The notes beneath the pieces are model-generated. The model was not told the DNA's origin, searched no databases, and worked only from the letters and a program-made list of their open reading frames with translations. Shown piece by piece: positions 1 to 4,178 of a stretch of 7,394 bases of DNA. Each line of letters begins with the position of its first letter. Positions within the stretch are counted from its first letter, which is position 1. The stretch lies in assembly GCA_023301245.1 (NCBI GenBank), contig JALZUV010000183.1:1-7394 (forward strand), written 5' to 3'. The DNA comes from Rickettsiales bacterium (GTDB lineage: Bacteria > Pseudomonadota > Alphaproteobacteria > Rickettsiales > JALZUV01). Both the position numbers and the translations under genes were made by a program.

Positions 1-698
1 GAGTTAGGGGTATGCGAGCGACCACGGTTTGACGTGCCGTGTGTATTTGCTAGCCACGTGTCACAAAGTCGGTCTTGCCACCGGAAGCCAAGGTGCCGAA
101 GGGCAGCAGGATGGCATGACCAAAAAGCAATCTGGTTTTCGTCCACCCTCTCACCCGCCTGTTTTATCGGTAAAACCATCGTGCCAGTTTTGTCCTTCCC
201 TGTATGCCAGAAAGCGACAAGGGAGACAGAGAAGCCATTGCGCTCTAGTTCATCCGCGATAGCGAGGGTGGCGACCCCTTTATTTGTCATCGACTTAGTG
301 GTCTCCGTGCAATTGGCACCTATGTTCACCCCTAGCACAATCCCCCTAGGTGTTTCAACTTGTGTGAACTCCTGAAAACATTCTGGCTCGCCGGATACGA
401 AGGCACCTATATCGAGGAAGGCACCTGACACACTGGCAACGGTTAATTCCGCTTGCCCTTGCGAGTAGTCGCGGAGTTTCTGGAAACTCTCACCTTCTGA
501 AAGTTTCGGGGCTTTATCCCACCCCGTGCGTGCTAACTCAATAGCGCCCTTCGTGGTGACATTGCCATACCAACTAGTCGAAAAGTCTCCGCTTTCTATC
601 TTAGCCCTCTTATTAGGGGGAGTTTCGAGATATGCGAGAAATTCAGTGGGGGACTCGAATGTATCCGTCCGATTCATCTTTGTGATCTTGGTTTCCAT
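1..698 (-). CDS. DUF7192-like phage protein, 3' end cut by window
   Basis: This reading frame is open from the ATG at 698 to base 1 (232 codons and two bases) and has no stop in the window, so the C-terminus is missing. Two segments look like the DUF7192 family as I remember it. One is a W-Y-G then A-x-E-L-A-x-x-G-W stretch at residues 43-60. The other is V-S-G-A-F-L-D-I-G-A-F-V-S-G-E-P-E at about 90-106. A later helix-strand segment near 150-170 (VATLAIADELERNGFSVSLV) also fits. The family has no established function that I know of. The start at 698 is preferred because the 16-base leader motif of this cluster lies three bases upstream; an in-frame ATG at 677 is the alternative. It sits downstream of the AAA+ ATPase in the same direction, which suggests a partner or substrate of that ATPase. 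That is inference, and the family match is from memory. Confidence 0.8.
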   Translation of the reverse strand, partial: METKITKMNRTDTFESPTEFLAYLETPPNKRAKIESGDFSTSWYGNVTTKGAIELARTGWDKAPKLSEGESFQKLRDYSQGQAELTVASVSGAFLDIGAFVSGEPECFQEFTQVETPRGIVLGVNIGANCTETTKSMTNKGVATLAIADELERNGFSVSLVAFWHTGKDKTGTMVLPIKQAGERVDENQIAFWSCHPAALRHLGFRWQDRLCDTWLANTHGTSNRGRSHTPN

Positions 699-701
699 CT
701 T

Positions 702-729
702 GTTTTTAGTCTTGGTTATAGTCTTGGTT
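702..729 (-). promoter_or_regulatory. Leader motif AACCAAGACTAAAAAC with a partial tandem copy
   Basis: On the minus strand the exact 16-base motif occupies 717 to 702, three bases before the ATG at 698. An 11-base partial copy, AACCAAGACTA, lies immediately upstream at 729-719, giving a tandem arrangement. The same 16 bases precede the other two minus-strand genes. There is no purine-rich Shine-Dalgarno sequence, so this may be a translation-enhancing leader or a transcription-start element of the phage. The sequence shows the repeat; the role is inferred. Confidence 0.7.
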
Positions 730-749
730 GTGGAGTTGCTTGCAATTGC

Positions 750-813
750 GCTAGCTTCTCCCCTATGCCCTCCCCGCCACGATTGGCAGGAAGAGCAACG
801 GGGGGAAGCTAGC
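750..813 (-). other. Long intergenic RNA hairpin at the end of the AAA+ gene
   Basis: An inverted repeat with outer arms 750-763 and 800-813 (13 of 14 bases complementary) continues into an inner stem at 766-778 and 785-797, with a six-base loop. The outer arm contains the TAG stop codon of the ATPase gene (809-811). Three inner pairs (769/794, 772/791, 775/788) are G-U in minus-strand RNA but would be A-C mismatches in plus-strand RNA. This points to a minus-strand transcript; one outer pair (759/804) favours the other strand. There is no T tract after it, so it is not a standard intrinsic terminator; RNA processing, stability or attenuation are possible. Confidence 0.6.
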
Positions 814-1924
814 GAGCCCCTGCGATGATTTTCTCGCGCTCTTCCTTGGAAGTGCCTCCCCATAAAGCAATGTCCTCCACCTTGCTTTGCCCCATTCCAG
901 CCGCTAGCAACTTGGCACCTTTGAAAGTGGCACGGGGAGAAATGACAATTCGTGATTTGAGACGTGCCGCGCTAGCACGTAGGGATTGCACCCGCTTGCA
1001 CCAACTATCATTCCCCGCGATGGCCATCTCCATCTTGGAATCATAATCCCATTGGATGAATACGAAGCGGTCAAGGGTAGCAGCGTCAAGCTGGCAGCGT
1101 CCAACGTATTGAGCGTTCGCACCTTGTCCGAAAGTGTTGGCAGTGGCAACGAGGCGAAAATCCTCATGCATCTCCACCATCCCATCAGGGAAAGCGCATG
1201 CATCATTGGAGAGGGCGGAGTTTAGCACGCTTATGACATTGGAGTTCCCGTTATCGATCTCATCTAGGATGAACACTCCGCCGAACTGGTAACGTTTTCT
1301 AAATTCAGTGGAGACGTATTCACCCGTGGCATTCATATATCCTAAGAGTGCAACGGCGGTAGTTTGCTGGCACACTGATAGCGCAGAGCATTTCAAAGAT
1401 AACGCCTCCGCCACTTTCTTCCCAGCACTTGTCTTGAATGATCCGGCAGGTCCAACGAGGTAAGCGTGCAAGCCGCATGAGACAGATGTGAGGAGTGTGT
1501 CAAATTCTTTGTGAACTAGGCCGATATTCTTCTTCTCTTGTTTAGGGGTGGTCACTACTAGCTCGCGGGGCTTAGTTTGCTCGATTGTCTCAACCCGCTT
1601 CGTGAGTGCATTTAGTTCCTCGTTGTCACTTTTCGGGGTGAGGGTAGCGATTAGCGCGGAAAGTGCATCAGCTTGTGCATTGCTCGCCACTGCTACAGGA
1701 GCGGGGGGAGCTGATGGGGTGGAAGGTGGAGCGGGGGGAGGTGTCTCTTTCGCTATCTCATCGAAGTCCCCCACTACAGAGATTCCATGTTTTACTAGAA
1801 TTTCATCAGCCATGTCGTTGTCGAGCTTCACAACGTCTTCACCTGTGAGGTTGGCGTATAGTGGGAGGAGTTTGCCGTTATTGCGAAGGTCACGAATGGC
1901 GGAGCGTTTTTCAATTAGTTTCAT
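809..1924 (-). CDS. MoxR/CbbQ/CobS-like AAA+ ATPase
   Basis: This 371-residue protein has a non-ATPase N-terminus, a proline/alanine-rich linker at about 61-80, a helical stretch to about 130, and an AAA+ domain from about 135 to 345. Motifs visible are Walker A GPAGSFKTS (158-166), Walker B VFILDEID (217-224), sensor 1 ATANT (260-264), an arginine finger in DAATLDRF (R286), and a sensor-2-like SPRATFKG (R331). The order and spacing match the MoxR/CbbQ/CobS group, whose members use ATP to remodel or load cofactors into partner proteins, often with VWA-domain partners. Walker A carries Phe where Gly is usual before the Lys, but the Lys and Thr remain, so ATP binding should be kept. The start at 1924 lies two bases after the 16-base leader motif. 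The likely partner is the DUF7192-like protein downstream. The phage function is unknown. Confidence 0.9.
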   Translation of the reverse strand: MKLIEKRSAIRDLRNNGKLLPLYANLTGEDVVKLDNDMADEILVKHGISVVGDFDEIAKETPPPAPPSTPSAPPAPVAVASNAQADALSALIATLTPKSDNEELNALTKRVETIEQTKPRELVVTTPKQEKKNIGLVHKEFDTLLTSVSCGLHAYLVGPAGSFKTSAGKKVAEALSLKCSALSVCQQTTAVALLGYMNATGEYVSTEFRKRYQFGGVFILDEIDNGNSNVISVLNSALSNDACAFPDGMVEMHEDFRLVATANTFGQGANAQYVGRCQLDAATLDRFVFIQWDYDSKMEMAIAGNDSWCKRVQSLRASAARLKSRIVISPRATFKGAKLLAAGMGQSKVEDIALWGGTSKEEREKIIAGAR

Positions 1925-1926
1925 TG

Positions 1927-1942
1927 GTTTTTAGTCTTGGTT
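1927..1942 (-). promoter_or_regulatory. Leader motif AACCAAGACTAAAAAC before the AAA+ gene
   Basis: This is an exact copy of the 16-base motif, ending two bases before the ATG at 1924. It supports that start codon and lies between the intergenic hairpin at 1964-1998 and the gene. No Shine-Dalgarno sequence is present. Confidence 0.7.
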
Positions 1943-1963
1943 GTTTGAAGGAGCTGAATCGCT

Positions 1964-1998
1964 CCCCTATGCCTCCCCACTTGTGAGAGGCAATGGGG
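1964..1998 (-). other. Intergenic RNA hairpin after the 83-residue gene
   Basis: Arms 1964-1977 and 1985-1998 pair with a 4-bp outer stem (CCCC/GGGG), a 2x2 internal mismatch and an 8-bp inner stem closing a seven-base loop. It begins eight bases after the stop codon of the upstream minus-strand gene. The pattern (four C-G pairs, 2x2 mismatch, UGC-GCA, longer stem) is shared with the hairpin at 750-813 although inner bases differ. A further small inverted repeat, GGAGC/GCTCC (1950-1954 and 1961-1965), adjoins it. There is no T tract. Confidence 0.55.
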
Positions 1999-2005
1999 GG
2001 TTATC

Positions 2006-2257
2006 CTAGTTCGCGGAGTGCCCTTTTAAGAGTTTGGGGTCAAGTTGGCATTGCCTCATTTGGTTCTCCCAAGTTTGCTTGCGTTTTCCTGTTGAAAGCC
2101 ATTTATCAAAGCTAGCTTTGATAAGCTCCAAAGCGGCTTCCTTAGACCAGCCTTCTGGTAAGGGTATCCCTAGAGCAATCCGTGAAAGCATATCGCCAGC
2201 ATCCCACATTTGAGAGGTTGCGGAGGCAAGAGTTTTTGTTACTTCGTATTTTTTCAT
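2006..2257 (-). CDS. Small hypothetical protein, first gene of the minus-strand cluster
   Basis: With the ATG at 2257 this gene encodes 83 residues (MKKYEVTKT... to ...LLKGHSAN) and ends in TAG. I do not recognise a family. It appears mostly helical and soluble, with no membrane segment, and has a basic, tryptophan-containing C-terminal half (FDKWLSTGKRKQTWE at about residues 49-63). The frame stays open upstream to an ATG at 2323. That longer version would translate through the 16-base leader motif seen in front of the other two minus-strand genes, so the shorter start is preferred. The purine run AAGAAAG directly before this ATG could help initiation. Its place at the head of the cluster next to the divergence region suggests early expression, possibly as a small regulator; this is inference. 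Confidence 0.65.
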   Translation of the reverse strand: MKKYEVTKTLASATSQMWDAGDMLSRIALGIPLPEGWSKEAALELIKASFDKWLSTGKRKQTWENQMRQCQLDPKLLKGHSAN

Positions 2258-2269
2258 CTTTCTTAGTTG

Positions 2270-2285
2270 GTTTTTAGTCTTGGTT
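2270..2285 (-). promoter_or_regulatory. Leader motif AACCAAGACTAAAAAC before the 83-residue gene
   Basis: This is the third exact copy of the 16-base motif, here ending 12 bases before the ATG at 2257. The match extends three bases further (CAA) with the copy at 1927. The wider spacing to the start is the one departure from the pattern in the other two genes. Confidence 0.65.
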
Positions 2286-2404
2286 GGGTGGCCATTTGCG
2301 GCCAACTGAGGAACTTTTATCACGGGTAAACCATACTGGCCAGTTTTATTTTGGTTTATTTTTCTGATGGTGAGGTTTTTGAGTCAGAAAACGCGTGCTA
2401 GTTA

Positions 2405-2526
2405 TTGCACTCAAAGGGTTTGCGTCGATATGCTAACGTGAAAAGAAAATTTAGGGGTGAGGGTGGGAAATGCCATTTTGTGGCGGTTTTTGCACTCAAA
2501 TCGGCTTATGCTAGCATTTTGACGTG
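2405..2526. repeat. Two diverged copies of a TTGCACTCAAA / TATGCTA / ACGTG block
   Basis: The 11-mer TTGCACTCAAA occurs at 2405-2415 and 2490-2500. Each is followed by TATGCTA (2429-2435 and 2507-2513) and then ACGTG (2436-2440 and 2522-2526), with different spacing. The word order is kept but the intervals are not, so these look like protein-binding sites or decayed repeats rather than a recent duplication. In the first copy TTGCAC and TATGCT are 18 bases apart and could serve as a weak sigma-70-like promoter toward terS. Confidence 0.4.
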
Positions 2527-2545
2527 TAAATGCTGGTTTTCCACA

Positions 2546-2575
2546 CTACTGCCCCCTACTGCCCTACTACTGCCC
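2546..2575 (+). repeat. Three CTACTGCCC direct repeats
   Basis: CTACTGCCC occurs at 2546-2554, 2556-2564 and 2567-2575, about one helical turn apart, with a fourth copy at 2786-2794 beyond the inverted repeat. The third and fourth copies touch the ends of other repeats in this region. Iteron-like spacing fits binding of an initiator or regulator. Confidence 0.6.
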
Positions 2576-2777
2576 CCCAAAAATTCCATTGATAATCAAT
2601 GAGTTAAGTAGTATAGGGCATTAAGGGCAGTAAAATAAGGATTGATAATAAGAGGGAGATAAAAAGGGATTTATGGGGGTTTCTTCCTATCATATAAGGG
2701 AAATATCGTGATTTGCTGCCCTTAATGCCCTTTCCGCCCTAACTCATTGATTATCAATGGAATTTTTGGGGGGCAGT
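2569..2777. repeat. Perfect 38-base inverted repeat, candidate origin or control element
   Basis: Arms 2569-2606 and 2740-2777 are exact reverse complements over 38 bases, separated by 133 bases. Each arm carries a C6 (or G6) run, an A5 (or T5) run and an internal dyad of CATTGAT and ATCAATG around one base (2587-2601 and 2745-2759). Imperfect complementarity continues inward through the 16-base repeats at 2615-2630 and 2716-2731. The central part, about 2632-2715, is AT- and purine-rich with GATAATAAG and ATCATATAAG stretches that could melt easily. Flanking iterons plus an AT-rich centre resemble a replication origin; a recombination site or bidirectional operator are alternatives. Confidence 0.65.
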
Positions 2778-2804
2778 GAAAAACACTACTGCCCTTAATG
2801 CCCT
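2615..2804. repeat. Three copies of the 16-mer CTGCCCTTAATGCCCT
   Basis: Exact copies lie at 2615-2630 (minus strand), 2716-2731 and 2789-2804 (both plus strand). Each unit contains two TGCCCT half-sites separated by TAA, so it resembles a direct-repeat binding site. Related TGCCC words occur in the nearby CTACTGCCC repeats. The first two copies form an inner extension of the 38-base inverted repeat. Confidence 0.65.
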
Positions 2805-2840
2805 AAATCAATTTTTCGACGTGAAAAGGGTGCAATGGCC

Positions 2841-2919
2841 TCAAAAAGGTCTCAAAGGGCGCTGATGGCCTCAAAGGGCGCTGATGGCCTCAAAAGGTTT
2901 CAAAAGGTTTCAAAAGGCG
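2841..2919 (+). repeat. Phased TCAAA(A)RGG array with a 19-base tandem repeat
   Basis: Six TCAAA(A)RGG units begin at 2841, 2852, 2871, 2890, 2900 and 2910, so spacings are 11, 19, 19, 10 and 10 bases, close to whole helical turns. Positions 2851-2869 and 2870-2888 are two perfect copies of a 19-base unit, CTCAAAGGGCGCTGATGGC. Positions 2890-2909 are two perfect copies of TCAAAAGGTT, followed by a third with a changed end. All sites on one helix face suggests cooperative binding of a regulator or replication initiator, 65 bases upstream of terS. Confidence 0.65.
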
Positions 2920-2983
2920 ATTTCTATTTGTTCAGCACTTAATCCTGTTCCCACGCACGTAAACCGGCTAGCATCATGGCACC

Positions 2984-3484
2984 ATGAGCTTAAAAATCAT
3001 CCCCACGCCAGCAATGCTGGAAACTCTCGCAGACTTAGCAGGCGAAGGGGCAAAAAGATCTGAGATCGCCAAAGCGATGGGGGTGTCACGTGCCACCATC
3101 GCAACATGGGTGATCAGCGATGAGTTCCCAGAAGTAAAGGCAGCATACCTAGCAGGTAAGCAAGCCTATGCTGCTGAATTAGCTGAGGACCTCATGAGGC
3201 AAGCTAGCGCCCCTTTGCACGATGATCCCAAACTTGCGAACGCTGAGGTGCAAAGACGCAAACTCATCGTGGACACGTCAAAATGGGTAGCATCCAAGCT
3301 CTTGCCAAAGGTCTATGGTGATAATCTGAAGATTAACCATGAACACACGGGTGAGGTGGTGTTATCCCCCCTTGCACAATTGAGGCAACTCGAAAGCAAG
3401 GGGCCGGTGGTGGCAGTGGATGCAGTGGATGCTACCCCACCCCCCTCCCCTGATGGTGAGGTGAGTGAAGATGATTGTTTCTAG
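2984..3484 (+). CDS. terS: Terminase small subunit
   Basis: This 166-residue protein has a helix-turn-helix at about residues 23-43 (SEIAKAMGVSRATIATWV), the usual DNA-binding element of small terminases. A central helical region follows, then the segment TSKWVASKLLPKVYGDNLKINHEHTG (about 98-123), which resembles the conserved C-terminal part of many phage terminase small subunits. The tail is proline-rich and acidic and ends DDCF. The small subunit recognises phage DNA and forms the ring that regulates the large subunit during packaging. The start is the second of two nearby ATGs; the one at 2974 reads into a stop after three codons. No Shine-Dalgarno sequence precedes it. The large subunit lies about 0.7 kb downstream, separated by a 305-base gap and two small genes, which is a looser arrangement than usual. 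Confidence 0.85.
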   Translation: MSLKIIPTPAMLETLADLAGEGAKRSEIAKAMGVSRATIATWVISDEFPEVKAAYLAGKQAYAAELAEDLMRQASAPLHDDPKLANAEVQRRKLIVDTSKWVASKLLPKVYGDNLKINHEHTGEVVLSPLAQLRQLESKGPVVAVDAVDATPPPSPDGEVSEDDCF

Positions 3485-3788
3485 CGTGTGCGATGCTAGC
3501 TTGTAATTGCATGCAATTCACGTAGTTGCATGCAAACTCACCAGAGAACCCACGTGAGGATTTTGCCCCTAGGGGTAGCCCCCATATCGCGCCGGACTTA
3601 CGTAGGTATATATATTGAAGCCCCCCTCCAGAGAACTCAACACAACCACTCCGTAAGAAAAGAACATCACCAGAAATTCACCCAAACTTGATCCCATCGA
3701 ACAACGCAAACCTACCCACCCGAAACCGCTGGACACATTCTCAAAAATATGAAAAGGTGAAATCTCATAACCAAAAACAACCCAGAAC
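3485..3788. other. Gap after terS: palindromes, AT patch and A/C-rich leader
   Basis: No convincing gene lies in these 304 bases. The left part has a CTAGC/GCTAG pair around the terS stop, twin TTGCATGCAA palindromes, and CCCCTAGGGG at 3566-3575. A TATATATAT patch sits at 3607-3615. From about 3628 to 3788 the plus strand is strikingly A/C-rich and ends ATAACCAAAAACAACC shortly before the next ATG. A late promoter near 3590-3615 with a long unstructured 5' leader would fit, but no clear consensus promoter is visible. The direct repeat CCAGAGAAC recurs at 3541 and 3628. Confidence 0.45.
3505..3535. repeat. Tandem TTGCATGCAA palindromes
   Basis: AATTGCATGCAATT (3505-3518) is a perfect 14-base palindrome. 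TTGCATGCAA (3526-3535) repeats its 10-base core. The centres are 19 bases apart, slightly under two helical turns. Paired dyads of this kind are typical operator sites for a dimeric repressor or activator, here just after terS and upstream of the main packaging operon. Confidence 0.5.
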
Positions 3789-3980
3789 ATGGAACAATAC
3801 CAAAAACGTGTAGTTGCCGAAAAAGTAGAACTCGATAACAAGATTTCAGCACTCGACAGTTTCACAAAAGGCCCGCAATGGCATACCACCCCAGATGAAG
3901 AGCAGATTCGCCTTCGCCGACAACTTGGTCACATGGAGCAATACTCTGCTGTGTTGGCCGACCGAATCAACAATTTCTAG
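3789..3980 (+). CDS. Small helical protein resembling the crAss001_48-related family
   Basis: This 63-residue protein is built of two amphipathic helices around a short linker: YQKRVVAEKVELDNKISALDSF at 4-25 and EEQIRLRRQLGHMEQYSAVLADRINNF at 37-63. The pattern of an N-terminal E-K-x-E-L-D-x-K-I then a C-terminal M-x-x-Y-x-x-V-L-x-x-R-I resembles the short phage family annotated as 'crAss001_48 related protein', whose function is not known to me. That assignment rests on remembered sequence pattern. The start follows an A/C-rich leader with no Shine-Dalgarno sequence. It is the first gene after the long leader and is probably co-transcribed with the genes downstream, with only three bases to the next ATG. 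Confidence 0.75.
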   Translation: MEQYQKRVVAEKVELDNKISALDSFTKGPQWHTTPDEEQIRLRRQLGHMEQYSAVLADRINNF

Positions 3981-3983
3981 CAC

Positions 3984-4175
3984 ATGGACGAAGTGGAACC
4001 AAGAGATGTCAGAACAGAACTCATAGCCGAGTTGAATGGGTGCCTCAGAAACGCGCACTACTTCATGGTTGAGAGGGACGCGTTGCGGCAAGCAGAGGAA
4101 CAAATTTTAACAGCAAGAGGGATAACTGTCAGACTCGCAGAACTAAATGGCGGCTTCCTCAAAGCAAAGAACTAG
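3984..4175 (+). CDS. Small hypothetical protein before terL
   Basis: This gene encodes 63 residues, exactly as long as the gene before it, beginning MDEVEPRDVRTELIAEL and ending GGFLKAKN. I do not recognise a family. It looks helical and soluble, with a likely helix at about residues 30-44 (VERDALRQAEEQILTAR). Its ATG lies three bases after the previous TAG (CTAGCACATG), and its own TAG is followed three bases later by the terL ATG (CTAGCGCATG). This near-identical spacing suggests translational coupling through termination and re-initiation. The position immediately before terL could mean a packaging accessory role, but nothing in the sequence shows it. Confidence 0.7.
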   Translation: MDEVEPRDVRTELIAELNGCLRNAHYFMVERDALRQAEEQILTARGITVRLAELNGGFLKAKN

Positions 4176-4178
4176 CGC

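Larger units (their letters stand above)
2258..2983. other. Gene-free divergence region with dense repeats
   Basis: These 726 bases separate the minus-strand cluster from the plus-strand packaging genes, and I see no convincing gene. They hold, from left to right: the leader motif at 2270-2285; a palindrome ACTGGCCAGT near 2335; two diverged copies of a TTGCACTCAAA...TATGCTA...ACGTG block at about 2405-2526; CTACTGCCC repeats; the 38-base inverted repeat; three copies of a 16-base GC-rich repeat; and the phased TCAAA(A)RGG array. Promoters for both directions must lie here or nearby, but no clear -35/-10 pair stands out. A phage replication origin is the other natural reading. Confidence 0.6.

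Noticed and set aside
526..828. Plus-strand open frame of 100 codons
   Set aside because: It runs across the minus-strand DUF7192-like gene, the leader motifs and the hairpin; its hydrophobic run is the translation of the leader repeats.
1548..1934. Plus-strand open frame of 128 codons, Ser/Ala-rich
   Set aside because: It lies wholly antisense to the AAA+ gene, over its low-complexity linker, while the AAA+ motifs are unambiguous.
1964..1998. Intrinsic terminator
   Set aside because: The stem is GC-rich and follows a stop codon, but no T tract follows in the direction of transcription, so I call it only a hairpin.
2258..2323. N-terminal extension of the small minus-strand gene to the ATG at 2323
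   Set aside because: It would translate through the conserved 16-base leader motif, which is non-coding at the other two genes.
2405..2602. Plus-strand open frame of 65 codons in the divergence region
   Set aside because: It crosses the repeat blocks and one arm of the inverted repeat, has no initiation signal and an unnatural composition.
2841..2919. CRISPR array
   Set aside because: The repeats are too short (10 and 19 bases) and directly adjacent, with no unique spacers of regular length.
3554..3691. GTG-initiated frame of 45 codons between terS and the next gene
   Set aside because: It covers a palindrome, the AT patch and the A/C-rich leader, and shows no recognisable protein features.
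3569..3889. Minus-strand open frame of 106 codons
   Set aside because: It is antisense to the A/C-rich leader and to a well-formed plus-strand small gene; the F/V/S-rich composition is the complement of that leader.
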